Source of the DNA: Deltaproteobacteria bacterium | Lineage (GTDB): Bacteria > Desulfobacterota > Desulfuromonadia > Geobacterales > Pseudopelobacteraceae | Length of the DNA stretch: 32,116 nt | Direction of reading: 5' to 3' | Assembly: GCA_019162745.1 (NCBI GenBank) | Contig: JAFLLC010000068.1 | Coordinates: forward strand, 1 to 32,116 | Part shown: one piece after another, positions 1 to 7,508 of the stretch | Position numbering within the stretch: position 1 is the first letter of the stretch | Layout: every line of letters starts with the position of its first letter | Program-made: the position numbers and the translations under genes | Notes under the pieces: generated by a model | Databases searched by the model: none | Seen by the model: the letters and a program-made list of their open reading frames with translations, nothing else | Told to the model about the DNA's origin: nothing

Positions 1-2
1 AG

Positions 3-107
3 TACATAAAATCAGTTGAGTACTTGATCTGCCTTGCCTTCTTTGTTTCCTTCCCGGCTTTCTACATGTACCTTAACAAGGGTCAAGACGATAAAGCAGC
101 CCACTGA
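3..107 (+). CDS. Small single-TM membrane protein, 5'-truncated by window edge
   Basis: The last 34 codons of a gene whose start lies outside the window. The visible part has one hydrophobic segment (LICLAFFVSFPAFYMYL) followed by a short polar tail ending KAAH. It is almost the same as the C-terminal half of the 54-residue protein at 1346-1510: both share YIKSVEYLICLAFFVSFP followed by FYxYLNK. The two are therefore paralogues, and the cytochrome gene cluster probably extends to the left of the window. No known family was recognised. The role is unknown; a small accessory subunit of a membrane respiratory complex is an inference from context only. Confidence 0.75.
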   Translation, partial: YIKSVEYLICLAFFVSFPAFYMYLNKGQDDKAAH

Positions 108-125
108 TCACACCGTTCGTTTGTC

Positions 126-158
126 CAACTGGGGGCCCGATAAAACGGGCCCCAGTTG
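126..158 (+). terminator. GC-rich hairpin after the partial gene
   Basis: A long hairpin lies 19 bases after the stop codon of the partial gene: CAACTGGGGGCCCG pairs with CGGGCCCCAGTTG across an ATAAAA loop, with one bulged G. There is no clear T-run after it, so termination or 3'-end protection are both possible. Confidence 0.5.
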
Positions 159-446
159 AACTGCTCGCCGCTACCGCCCTTCCGAAGATCTGCACCATCC
201 CCATACGGGGTCTTGTAAATTTCGACGTACCTTTATACTAAATTCTTTCCAGCTATATGGTAAATGTCCGTAAATTTATTATTACACCGCATTATTGCAG
301 GATTATGTTCCTATGATATGGTTTCATACGTTACCTAAATGAGTATATATATTTTATACAACAGCATTAAGTGTTGCATTAACAGCCGGTTAGACGTAAT
401 AAATCACAATAAACTACCGATTAATGGTTCCCTTGTGTATTCTGAT

Positions 447-461
447 TGTATACAGTATACA
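447..461. promoter_or_regulatory. Perfect palindrome, possible operator
   Basis: TGTATACAGTATACA is a perfect dyad around a central A, about 100 bp upstream of the -24 element at 554. A looser form (TGTAT-N5-ATACA) occurs at 8325-8339 upstream of another sigma-54 promoter. It could be an activator or repressor site, but AT-rich palindromes arise by chance. Confidence 0.25.
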
Positions 462-550
462 CTTTATAAACTTGTTTTATAACTTTCCGATCTACTGGAT
501 ACTCCAATATATTTAGCGAGTTAGAAGAATAAATACAAATAATAACCGAT

Positions 551-570
551 GCTGGCATGATACATGCTAA
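551..570 (+). promoter_or_regulatory. Sigma-54 (-24/-12) promoter of the left arm
   Basis: CTGGCATGATACATGCTAA has GG at 554-555 and GC at 566-567, exactly ten bases apart, matching the TGGCAC-N5-TTGC consensus in its invariant positions. The predicted start of transcription is near 579, giving a leader of about 44 bases before the gene at 623. It probably drives the left-arm respiratory operon. Confidence 0.7.
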
Positions 571-622
571 AAGAGGAGTCATTCTCATTTGTCATTTACG
601 CATAACAACCAAATAGGACGTC

Positions 623-877
623 ATGAAAACAATCAATCTAAAAATATTAACAACAATACTCACAAGTAGTGCAACTTCTGCTTTTGCTTCAGTCGGTAGT
701 CCAGAACAGAGTGACAATGGTATGCTTGTTTGGGGCTTTATCGGATTTGCCGCAGTGATCCTGCTGACTCAGGCAGCACCGGCCGTTACTATGTTTGTTT
801 CCATGGTTAAAGGTTTGTTTTTTGGAACGTCCTCTGAAGCGTCCTTACCAATTGTAAAGGGTAAGAACAATAAATAG
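623..877 (+). CDS. Small exported single-TM protein, QxxP family (copy 1)
   Basis: An 84-residue protein with a likely signal peptide (MKTINLKILTTILTSSATSAFA, cleavage after AFA) followed by one hydrophobic helix of about residues 34-62 that contains Q-x-x-P (QAAP) and ends in SMVKG. Four other genes in this window encode the same design (7509-7772, 7818-8063, 11327-11563, 12039-12311). The signal peptide is nearly the same as that of the 7818-8063 protein (SATSAFA in both). It is the first gene after the sigma-54 promoter and lies 64 bp before the degenerate receiver. No family name was recognised. A structural or assembly subunit of the cytochrome complexes is an inference from position. 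Confidence 0.8.
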   Translation: MKTINLKILTTILTSSATSAFASVGSPEQSDNGMLVWGFIGFAAVILLTQAAPAVTMFVSMVKGLFFGTSSEASLPIVKGKNNK

Positions 878-941
878 CTTGTGCTTGCCAGACTAACCGG
901 AGTAAATAAACTTCTCCCTACAGAAATAAAGGGGACCGAAT

Positions 942-1322
942 ATGCAAGGTGTTTTGATTGCTGATGAAAATATTGAATCGCGGAAGATATTAGCTGATCT
1001 CTGTATTGAAGCAGGTTACAATGTAACGGTTACCACCACAGCAGCTAATGTGCTGCACGGGATACTGAAAAAGTCTGCTCAGGTAGTGTTGCTAAGCGGT
1101 GAATTCGATGAACTGGCAGCTGCAGAACTGATTCCGCTCCTGAAAAAATGCAGTCGAGACCTGACCATTATTCTTGTTTCGGATGAAACGTCACTGCCGG
1201 TTATCCGCAAGATGCGAAAAGAGGGTATTTTTTACCACTCGCTGAAACCGATTGATCCGGAAGACCGGGAAGAGTTGCGTAAGGCCGTGGCATGCGCTTT
1301 TGAAAACATGAAGAACTCATAA
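942..1322 (+). CDS. Degenerate receiver-domain protein (stand-alone pseudo-REC)
   Basis: A 126-residue protein with the layout of a response-regulator receiver domain and nothing else. The acidic pair (D8, E9) after strand 1, a Ser at the end of strand 4 (IILVSDE) and the Lys-Pro pair after strand 5 (K102-P103) are present. At the phospho-acceptor position after strand 3 (VVLLS) there is Ser52 instead of Asp, so ordinary phosphorylation is unlikely. The start has a good AAAGGGG ribosome site. A strongly similar paralogue lies at 11557-12015, sharing LLKKC, ILVSDE.SLP and RKEGIFY. The family normally signals by phosphorylation; here a protein-docking or phosphorylation-independent role is inferred. 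Confidence 0.85.
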   Translation: MQGVLIADENIESRKILADLCIEAGYNVTVTTTAANVLHGILKKSAQVVLLSGEFDELAAAELIPLLKKCSRDLTIILVSDETSLPVIRKMRKEGIFYHSLKPIDPEDREELRKAVACAFENMKNS

Positions 1323-1345
1323 AACATCCAAGGGAGGATACAGAA

Positions 1346-1510
1346 ATGCCAGAGTTTTTGAACACAATTACATACACCAAATCGGTACACACGCTGGTAG
1401 ATTTTTACCAGTACATCAAATCGGTTGAATATCTGATCTGCCTCGCTTTCTTTGTAAGCTTTCCGATGTTCTACAGGTATTTGAACAAATCTCAACCGGT
1501 GGCAGAATAG
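1346..1510 (+). CDS. 54-residue single-TM membrane protein
   Basis: A short gene with a strong GGGAGGA ribosome site at 1332-1338. The protein has a polar N-terminus (MPEFLNTITYTKSV), one membrane helix around residues 27-43 and a short tail. Residues 24-48 match the truncated gene at 3-107 (YIKSVEYLICLAFFVSFP and YLNK). It sits between the degenerate receiver and the pentaheme cytochrome, 35 residues of which are conserved with its paralogue or nearly so. No known family was recognised. Conservation of sequence between the two copies and the good ribosome site argue that it is a real small protein. A role as accessory subunit of a menaquinone-linked complex is inference. Confidence 0.8.
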   Translation: MPEFLNTITYTKSVHTLVDFYQYIKSVEYLICLAFFVSFPMFYRYLNKSQPVAE

Positions 1511-1551
1511 ATATCCTTATCTTGGATCCATCAGGTTTCTGCAATTTCAAT

Positions 1552-1587
1552 CGGCATCCCAGACAGGGGATACCGGCCATTTTTTTA
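1552..1587 (+). terminator. Hairpin plus T-run between regulators and complex genes
   Basis: CGGCATCCC pairs with GGGATACCG (one mismatch) across a six-base loop and is followed after four bases by a run of seven T. It lies just before the ribosome site of the cytochrome gene at 1602, so it would lower transcription of the downstream complex genes relative to the three small genes before them. Confidence 0.5.
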
Positions 1588-1601
1588 ACAAGGAGAGGGC
1601 T

Positions 1602-2132
1602 ATGCATGCAGTAAAGCAACAGATGGTCATGGCGTTAATCGGTGCCATGGTAATGCTGGTATCCAGTGTTTGCTTCGGTTCCGGCATTCCGGACAGGATC
1701 ACTATCAACTCGATTCAGCAGTATTACGCGGGGGTTGATTTTAACCATGCCTCACACATCAACAACCTGAAGGATTGCGGACTCTGCCATCATCACACGA
1801 CCGGCGCCCAGATTACAGACCCCAACTGCGTTCGCTGCCACAAAAACAGCGGAGCTCAAGCGGTTGTCAGTTGCAAGGGATGCCACTCCCCGACACCGTT
1901 TTCCCCGGAGGAGTTAAAACTACAGCGAGATCAGCATCCACCTATCTATCACATGGACAAGGTCGGACTGAAAGCCGCCTATCACCTAGGCTGCGTTGGC
2001 TGCCACAAGAAGATGGGTGCCCCAACCGGTTGTCAGGACTGCCATAAACGGAATGAAAACGGTGATGGCATCTTCCATTCTGGTAAGTATGCTCCAAAAG
2101 CACCGGCCAAACAAAAAACTTCGCACCACTGA
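1602..2132 (+). CDS. Exported pentaheme c-type cytochrome
   Basis: A 176-residue protein with an N-terminal signal sequence (hydrophobic stretch to about residue 27) and five CxxCH heme c sites: CGLCH, CVRCH, CKGCH, CVGCH and CQDCH. His-rich stretches before the sites (FNHASH, CHHH) provide distal ligands in the style of class III cytochromes. The C-terminus is Lys-rich. It begins a cytochrome / ferredoxin-like / NrfD trio with the next two genes, the arrangement of menaquinone-linked membrane complexes such as Cbc-type complexes of Geobacter and the DsrJ-DsrO-DsrP part of Dsr. It probably passes electrons between the Fe-S subunit and periplasmic carriers. The ribosome site AAGGAG fits this start. 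Confidence 0.9.
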   Translation: MHAVKQQMVMALIGAMVMLVSSVCFGSGIPDRITINSIQQYYAGVDFNHASHINNLKDCGLCHHHTTGAQITDPNCVRCHKNSGAQAVVSCKGCHSPTPFSPEELKLQRDQHPPIYHMDKVGLKAAYHLGCVGCHKKMGAPTGCQDCHKRNENGDGIFHSGKYAPKAPAKQKTSHH

Positions 2133-2163
2133 ACCTATATCCACGGGAAGGAGAACGTGTACC

Positions 2164-3078
2164 ATGATTGATCGTAGAGATTTTCTGAAAGGATGTCTGG
2201 CTTGCAGTGTTACTGCTGCCTCCATCGGTGTAGTCGGAAAAAACGCCTTTGCAGCAGGCTCGTTTGAAGGGTATCCGGACGCCATGGGAGTCTTGGTTGA
2301 CCTGACTCGCTGTGTTGGCTGCCGCAGTTGCGAAGCTGCCTGCAACAATGAACAAAAATTACCTGAGCCGGATCTGCCGTTTGATGACGAATCCGTATTC
2401 GCTGAACAGCGGCGTACAACACCTAAAGCCTATACTGTTGTGAATAAATATGAAACGGCTGATAAAAATCCGCTGTTCCGCAAGCTACAGTGTAACCACT
2501 GTAATGAACCGGCTTGTCTCACTTCCTGCTTTGTTAATGCATACACCAAGACCAAAGAAGGGGCTGTTATATACAACGCAAAGGTCTGCGTCGGCTGCCG
2601 AAACTGCATGATCGCCTGCCCGTTCGATATCCCTGCTTACAGCTACTCAAGTGCCATTAACCCGCTGATAAAGAAATGCATCTTTTGCTACGACACCAGG
2701 GTTAAGAACGGCAGGCCACCGGCATGTGTGGAAATATGTCCGCAACAGGTTATGACGTTTGGGCGCCGCTCTGACTTGGTAGAGATGGGGCATGAACGCA
2801 TCAAGAACGATCCTGCCAAATACGTCGACAAAATCTATGGTGAAAAGGAAGTTGGCGGCACCAGCTGGATGTATTTGAGCAGCGTAGATTTTGACAAGGT
2901 CGGTTTGGACAATCACATGCAGAATGAACCGATTATATCAAACGTAAAGGACTTCCTGGGCATGGTACCGATGGTGCTCTCCATCTGGCCGGCACTGTTC
3001 ACTGGTATCCACCTGCTGGCCACCAAAAACAAGGGGGAACACGGCGACCACGATCATAAAGAGGGAGATCAACAATGA
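2164..3078 (+). CDS. Tat-exported 4x[4Fe-4S] ferredoxin-like subunit
   Basis: A 304-residue protein related to HybA, DsrO and CbcU/CbcX-type subunits. It starts with a twin-arginine signal (MIDRRDFLKG, then a hydrophobic stretch to AFA). Cysteine groups for four [4Fe-4S] clusters follow: CVGCRSCEAAC, CNHCNEPACLTSC, CVGCRNCMIAC, and CIFC with CVEIC. Near the C-terminus a hydrophobic segment (MVPMVLSIWPALFTGIHLLA) may anchor it, followed by a His/Asp/Glu-rich tail. The open frame extends upstream, but AAGGAG before 2164 and the Tat signal define the start. Its stop overlaps the NrfD start by four bases, which suggests translational coupling. It should carry electrons between the NrfD quinone site and the cytochromes in the periplasm. 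Confidence 0.92.
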   Translation: MIDRRDFLKGCLACSVTAASIGVVGKNAFAAGSFEGYPDAMGVLVDLTRCVGCRSCEAACNNEQKLPEPDLPFDDESVFAEQRRTTPKAYTVVNKYETADKNPLFRKLQCNHCNEPACLTSCFVNAYTKTKEGAVIYNAKVCVGCRNCMIACPFDIPAYSYSSAINPLIKKCIFCYDTRVKNGRPPACVEICPQQVMTFGRRSDLVEMGHERIKNDPAKYVDKIYGEKEVGGTSWMYLSSVDFDKVGLDNHMQNEPIISNVKDFLGMVPMVLSIWPALFTGIHLLATKNKGEHGDHDHKEGDQQ

Positions 3079-4400
3079 AACAGTATCTGGCACTCAATCC
3101 AAAAGCGGATATAGTCAACAGCCTAAGCAAGGATAACGACAAAGGTCGTCGTTGGACTCTCTTTGAAAAACTACTGATTGGTATGACCCCGCAGCAGTAC
3201 CTGGCTCAGGCCATCAAGAACCCGTTCAACTGGTTCCTGGCCATAGTCTTTGCAGTCGGATTCCCTGTTATAATCGGCCGTTTCATCTTTGGCCTTGAGT
3301 GGGCAACCGGCGGACCACAGAGCAATGCCTGGGGACTTTTTCTCGGGTTTGGCCTGTTCGGCATGGTACCGCTATCGTCGTCCGGTTTCCAGATGGGCTC
3401 GGCAGTGGAGGTCTTTGGCCGGCACGATATGGAGCCGCTCGAACGACTTGGTATACTGAACGGCATACTGGGTTATCTGTTTGCGGTAATATTCCTGATG
3501 GTGGATCTTGGGCAGCCGTGGCGCTTGCCGTATCCGATGGTTGTCTCCTGGGGCCCCGCTTCAGTTCTCTTTCTTGTGGCTTGGCATGTTGCTACATATC
3601 TATCAGTACAGGCAGCCGAAATGTCTACACCGTTCTTTGAATGGATGGGGTGGCCTGCCGGTCGTACTGTTATCAAAAAAATGGCGCTGGGGTTGGCAGT
3701 GGCCGGCATTATTCTCTCTACCCTGCACCAGGGAGCACTGGGCGCTCTATCATCATACGCACCTGGAAAAGTCCATCCACTCTGGTATTCAGCCTCATTC
3801 CAGTGGCTCTACTTCTTTGTCTCATCCCTGCCGGGCGGGCTCTGTATGGTGATTGTGGTGAGTACCATTGTCATCAAGACGATGGCATGGCGCTGTGATG
3901 ATAACTTTAAGTTAAATCTCGATAAACTGCATATATCACTGGCCAAGGGCGCTTCAATGGGCCTGTTTACCTACTTTGTCATCAGAATGATCGGGATCGC
4001 ACATGATAACAAATGGGCCTACATGACAACCGGGTGGGGTGCCTGGTGGCTGTTTGAAATAGGCATTGGCGTTATTTTATCAATGATACTGCTTACGGTA
4101 GGGGCTAGAAACAAAAATATTACCATGATTCGGCTGGGTGCATGGACAACTATATTGGGTATTGTTCTCAATCGCTTGAATGTTTATATGATTACATTCA
4201 ACTGGAAACATGGTGAAATAGAGATCCCGCCTTGGCGCGAGTTTATGATCACGATAACCATCTACTGTGTTTATATCGCAACATACCGGTTTATTCTCTA
4301 TCGCTGGCCGATACTCTTCCGCTGGAAGACACAATACTCGGAGTACGCTGTAATCGAAACTGTCGCTGCCAAGCCTGAAGCCGGCTACAGCGTCAAGTAA
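3075..4400 (+). CDS. NrfD/PsrC-type quinone-interacting membrane subunit
   Basis: A 441-residue polytopic membrane protein with about ten hydrophobic segments, typical of the larger NrfD-like subunits (HybB, DsrP, CbcT/CbcW group). Visible family features include the early helix NWFLAIVFAVGFPVIIGRFIFGLE, the DLGQPWR loop, LSTLHQGALGALS and the late segment RLNVYMITFN. Members bind menaquinone and exchange electrons with a partner Fe-S protein; they have no heme of their own. It is coupled to the Fe-S subunit by an ATGA overlap. The direction (menaquinol oxidation in extracellular respiration) is inferred from the adjacent multiheme cytochromes. Confidence 0.93.
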   Translation: MKQYLALNPKADIVNSLSKDNDKGRRWTLFEKLLIGMTPQQYLAQAIKNPFNWFLAIVFAVGFPVIIGRFIFGLEWATGGPQSNAWGLFLGFGLFGMVPLSSSGFQMGSAVEVFGRHDMEPLERLGILNGILGYLFAVIFLMVDLGQPWRLPYPMVVSWGPASVLFLVAWHVATYLSVQAAEMSTPFFEWMGWPAGRTVIKKMALGLAVAGIILSTLHQGALGALSSYAPGKVHPLWYSASFQWLYFFVSSLPGGLCMVIVVSTIVIKTMAWRCDDNFKLNLDKLHISLAKGASMGLFTYFVIRMIGIAHDNKWAYMTTGWGAWWLFEIGIGVILSMILLTVGARNKNITMIRLGAWTTILGIVLNRLNVYMITFNWKHGEIEIPPWREFMITITIYCVYIATYRFILYRWPILFRWKTQYSEYAVIETVAAKPEAGYSVK

Positions 4401-4420
4401 CTGCCATACTGCCATAACCT

Positions 4421-4451
4421 CATCCCCCCTGTCCATGCGTCGGGGGGGATG
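4421..4451 (+). other. Intercistronic hairpin
   Basis: CATCCCCCC pairs perfectly with GGGGGGATG across a loop of about 13 bases, directly before the ribosome site (TAGGAG) of the 12-heme cytochrome gene. There is no T-run, so an mRNA processing or stability element is more likely than a terminator. Confidence 0.45.
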
Positions 4452-4466
4452 CTCTAGGAGAACATA

Positions 4467-5480
4467 ATGATCCGCACTCTATTATTCATAGCTGCTGGCT
4501 TGTTCAGCCTTGTAACCACACATGCCAGTGCGTTAGAATTAAAAGATATCACCTTCAGTACAAAAGAGGCCGGCTCGGTTGTCTTTAGCCACAACAAACA
4601 CCTGGCTAAGAAGTCACATCGCGGTACCCCTGCCTTCAGCTGCGCTTCCTGCCATGCCGACAAAAAAAGTAAAAAGCACTATACCATGGCAGATATGTAC
4701 AAGGGGCAATCCTGCGGGGCCTGCCATAACGGCAAGCAGGCTTTTGATGCTCATGAATGCAGCAAGTGTCATCAGGTTAAAGATATTGTTTATCAGGTAA
4801 AAGAAACCGGGCCGACCCCTTTCAGCCACAAACAGCACCTTGCAAAAATAAAGGATTGCTCAGTCTGCCACACCAAATTATTTAAGGCCGGTAAAAACCA
4901 GCCTGTGACGATGGCAGAGATGGAAAAAGGCAAGTCATGTGGTGCTTGCCACAATGGCAAGCAGGCTTTTGATGTCAATAAATGCAGCAAGTGTCACAAA
5001 AATCCTGAGCTTACCTACAACACTCCGCCTGTTAATAAGGCGACCTTTAGCCATGCCTTCCATACTCAGGCCTACGGATGTAAAGAGTGTCACTCAGGCT
5101 TACTTAAGCCTGACCGGAAGAAAAACAAGCGAACTACAATGGCCGAGATGGAAAAGGGTAGCTCCTGTGGTAGCTGCCATAACGGCAAGACCGCTTTCTC
5201 GGTTAAAGGTGATTGTGCCAAGTGTCACGCCGGCCTCAAAGTACCGGATAAACTGACCTTTAAAAGTAAAAATGGGACTGTCATTGGACACTTCAGCCAT
5301 GATTTCCATACAGCTGTTTATCAGTGCAGTGATTGCCATACCAAGCTGTACCCATACGGTAACGGTAAGCGCACCAGCATGAAACAGATGGAAGCCGGAA
5401 AATCTTGTGGCGCCTGCCACGACGGAAATACCGCTTTCACCGTTAAAAGCGATTGCCTGAAGTGCCACAAAAGCAGCTAA
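4467..5480 (+). CDS. Dodecaheme c-type cytochrome of four triheme c7-like repeats
   Basis: A 337-residue exported protein (signal peptide to about ASA, residue 22) with twelve CxxCH sites in four consecutive repeats. Each repeat runs FSH..H, CxxCH, M..M..GxSCGxCHxGxxAF and CxKCH, which is the triheme c7-type module. Geobacter has dodecaheme cytochromes built from four such modules (GSU1996 and GSU0592 types), thought to act as periplasmic electron wires. Repeats 2 and 3 share the stretch TMAEMEKG and repeat 1 and 2 share CGACHNGKQAFD, so the repeats are recent or homogenised. It probably carries electrons from the NrfD complex across the periplasm. Confidence 0.93.
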   Translation: MIRTLLFIAAGLFSLVTTHASALELKDITFSTKEAGSVVFSHNKHLAKKSHRGTPAFSCASCHADKKSKKHYTMADMYKGQSCGACHNGKQAFDAHECSKCHQVKDIVYQVKETGPTPFSHKQHLAKIKDCSVCHTKLFKAGKNQPVTMAEMEKGKSCGACHNGKQAFDVNKCSKCHKNPELTYNTPPVNKATFSHAFHTQAYGCKECHSGLLKPDRKKNKRTTMAEMEKGSSCGSCHNGKTAFSVKGDCAKCHAGLKVPDKLTFKSKNGTVIGHFSHDFHTAVYQCSDCHTKLYPYGNGKRTSMKQMEAGKSCGACHDGNTAFTVKSDCLKCHKSS

Positions 5481-5493
5481 GATTTTTTTAAAT

Positions 5494-5523
5494 CCGGCAA
5501 GGGGGAAATTACCCCCTTGCCGG
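5494..5523 (+). other. Perfect 12-bp hairpin between cytochrome and sensor genes
   Basis: CCGGCAAGGGGG pairs perfectly with CCCCCTTGCCGG across a six-base loop, 13 bases after the stop codon of the 12-heme gene. A T-run lies before it, not after it, so it is not a standard intrinsic terminator on the plus strand. A 3'-stabilising or partial termination element is plausible. Confidence 0.5.
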
Positions 5524-5556
5524 TAAGCTTTCACCTGTCAGCTTCGGAGGTACGCA

Positions 5557-6408
5557 ATGTTTCAGAGTATCGCCACCCGCTCAATAATCCCCGTTGGTCT
5601 TGCTGTAACCGGCTTTGTAGCGGTCTGCTGCTTAAGTCTTTATTCAATTATGAAGCAGGATATGATTGATGATGCAGCCCAAAATGGCCGCAATATAGCC
5701 AATACGGTTGTACTCTCAACTCGCTACGCAATGTTGAATAACGATCGTCAAAACCTGGGTAACATCATCGCAAATATCGGGCAGCATCAAGGGGTTGAAC
5801 ACCTGCGGATATTCAACCACGACGGCTTGATAAACTTTTCCCGGAACCAGTCGGAAATCGGCCATAAAGTCAATAAAAAGGTGGAAGGCTGCAGCGGGTG
5901 TCATAGCGGTGTAAAACCGGCAGAGCAACTGGCAACTGAAAAGCAGACCCGGCGCTTTGTCAACGAACGTGGTGTTGAGGTGCTGGCCATGTCCCAACCG
6001 ATCTACAACGAACCTTCATGTTCAACCTCAACCTGTCACTACCACTCCAAGGAGCTAAAAGTTTTGGGGATGCTTGATATCGGCCTTGACCAGGGACCTT
6101 TACAAAACTCACTTGCATTAATGCGTTATCGTATGATAGTTTTTACCCTCATGATTTTGGTTCTTACGGTTGGGGGGGTAGCTGCACTTCTGAACCGGTC
6201 TTTTTTTATCCCCCTAAAAAAATTGGTTGCTGTAACCAGTATTGAAGAACCTTATGACTCAGAGAAAAAACTGGAGTCTGGTTATGGAGAACTCTCAATT
6301 CTGGCTCGGAATTTCCACAGCCTGATAGTACGCCTTAACAACACTCGTGACTCACTGGATCGCTGTCGCAGCTGCAGCAAAGAAAACGATGATACCAAGG
6401 CCAACTAG
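5557..6408 (+). CDS. Membrane heme-c sensor protein without output kinase
   Basis: A 283-residue protein with an N-terminal membrane helix (about residues 10-31), a periplasmic domain, and a second helix (about 192-214) followed by a short HAMP-like segment. The periplasmic part carries a CSGCH heme site near residue 111 and a second CSTSTCHYH site of the rarer CX4CH form near residue 150. The same order of features occurs in the histidine kinase at 16417-18048 (CNRCH and CSTADCHFH), so the two are homologous sensors. Here the protein ends in a short Cys-containing tail (RCRSCSKEN) instead of a kinase. It may sense periplasmic redox state and act through partner proteins such as the degenerate receiver. 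Confidence 0.85.
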   Translation: MFQSIATRSIIPVGLAVTGFVAVCCLSLYSIMKQDMIDDAAQNGRNIANTVVLSTRYAMLNNDRQNLGNIIANIGQHQGVEHLRIFNHDGLINFSRNQSEIGHKVNKKVEGCSGCHSGVKPAEQLATEKQTRRFVNERGVEVLAMSQPIYNEPSCSTSTCHYHSKELKVLGMLDIGLDQGPLQNSLALMRYRMIVFTLMILVLTVGGVAALLNRSFFIPLKKLVAVTSIEEPYDSEKKLESGYGELSILARNFHSLIVRLNNTRDSLDRCRSCSKENDDTKAN

Positions 6409-6471
6409 CCGTAGAATCTAGTATCCGCGAGGTTTCTGCACTGGACGGTAACCGGAGAAGGTACTATCATT

Positions 6472-6981
6472 ATGACCAACCAGGAAACCAGCCGGGAATT
6501 GTCGCTGGCAGAGCAGCGGGAAGCTTTACTGGTGTCGATACGCCGGTTGCGTACCCGTGCTTACCAAGGTATGTGGGCAATTGCAACCTTTGCCTGTGTC
6601 AGTGTACCGGCCATGCTCAGCGACCGGATATTCTCCCCGTTAACCCCGGAAGTCAAAAAGATGTTGGGTACACCACCTACTAGTAACATGATCAGTGCTT
6701 TACTGGTCGTCTACGCATTCTCTGCCATTTTACTTGTACTAGGCAGGATCACTAACTCATCACCCAAAGCAGTTTCTTTTAGCCATATTGGATATCTGAC
6801 CTGTTTCTATGCTTTCTACTATTATTCCGGAGTACTGCCTGAAAATTTCTGGGCAGTACTGGTTGCCGGGATGACAATATTAAGCCTTGAGAGCTACCAC
6901 ATCTGGTCTCTCAGTATGGCAAAGATCCGTGAAGATGAAGAAGCATTAGCTCTACTTGAGCGCCGGATGAAAATTAGCTGA
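6472..6981 (+). CDS. Four-TM membrane protein, paralogue of 8511-9041
   Basis: A 169-residue protein with a charged N-terminus, about four hydrophobic segments (near residues 33-52, 67-86, 103-117 and 124-143) and a charged C-terminus (REDEEALALLERRM). It resembles the minus-strand protein at 8511-9041 over most of its length; both share MLG/KLG-xxPP, a GR(I/L)...P motif, SH(I/V) and a Leu-rich last helix followed by Tyr-rich loops. No family name was recognised. The GGAGAAGG-type ribosome site supports the start. Its presence at the end of one respiratory arm and of a paralogue in the other implies a shared accessory function, still unknown. Confidence 0.8.
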   Translation: MTNQETSRELSLAEQREALLVSIRRLRTRAYQGMWAIATFACVSVPAMLSDRIFSPLTPEVKKMLGTPPTSNMISALLVVYAFSAILLVLGRITNSSPKAVSFSHIGYLTCFYAFYYYSGVLPENFWAVLVAGMTILSLESYHIWSLSMAKIREDEEALALLERRMKIS

Positions 6982-7012
6982 TTCAGCTACTTAAACAATA
7001 CTGCTGCAGGCG

Positions 7013-7060
7013 AAATAAAACGGGCGGGACACCATATCAGGTGCCTCGCCCGTTTTATTT
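7013..7060. terminator. Bidirectional intrinsic terminator between the two arms
   Basis: AAATAAAACGGGCG at 7013-7026 is the exact reverse complement of CGCCCGTTTTATTT at 7047-7060, with a further CACC/GGTG pairing inside the loop. The A-tract and T-tract flanks let it stop transcription in both directions, between convergent genes ending at 6981 and 7077. Confidence 0.9.
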
Positions 7061-7076
7061 AATTTTGGGTTAATTT

Positions 7077-7421
7077 TTATCCAGCTTTGTCAGCAGTAAT
7101 ATGCAACTGGCAATGCAGACATCGTCGCAAATACATAAGTGACATCCCGTGCATATGGAAGTACTGCCCACATCTTGGACATCGAGCTAATGCTGAATAA
7201 AGCGCAGCAATAAATAAAATCACGACCCATAGACCAAAGGCGATAGCCATACTGCGAAGAGTAGGGGAAATCATTTTAGCCAGCCACATGACCGGCATAT
7301 AACTGATAATTGTGGCAAAAAAGTATTTTCTGCGTCTTCGGATCAGGCGCATGGCCGTTTCAAAAGCTGCCGGATCAAGTGTTTTGGGTTCTTCCGGATC
7401 AGGTTTTTTTGGTTCTTCCAT
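7077..7421 (-). CDS. Two-TM protein with C-terminal zinc ribbon
   Basis: A 114-residue protein with a Pro/Glu-rich start (MEEPKKPDPEEPKTLDP), two membrane helices (about residues 34-52 and 58-78) and a C-terminal CPRC...CLHC pair with nearby His residues (CPRCGQYFHMHG, RCLHCQLH), which should bind zinc or iron. It is the last gene of the right arm. No specific family was recognised. The cytoplasmic metal ribbon could help in complex assembly or protein contact, but this is a guess. Confidence 0.75.
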   Translation of the reverse strand: MEEPKKPDPEEPKTLDPAAFETAMRLIRRRRKYFFATIISYMPVMWLAKMISPTLRSMAIAFGLWVVILFIAALYSALARCPRCGQYFHMHGMSLMYLRRCLHCQLHITADKAG

Positions 7422-7508
7422 GTTAACATCTCGGTGTTTACTATTTAACCCCCTCTAAGGGAGGGGGAGCGGTAGGTGAGGGTGCAATCTTACCGTTTAG
7501 TTAGACGG

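Larger units (their letters stand above)
108..622. other. 515-bp AT-rich intergenic control region
   Basis: No convincing gene was seen here. It holds the hairpin at 126-158, a perfect 15-bp palindrome at 447-461, and a -24/-12 promoter at 551-570. Its low GC content compared with the flanking genes fits an upstream activation region for sigma-54 transcription. Confidence 0.6.

Noticed and set aside
1996-2163. N-terminal extension of the Fe-S protein overlapping the pentaheme cytochrome gene.
   Set aside because: The extension overlaps the cytochrome gene in another frame. The twin-arginine signal and AAGGAG site place the start at 2164.
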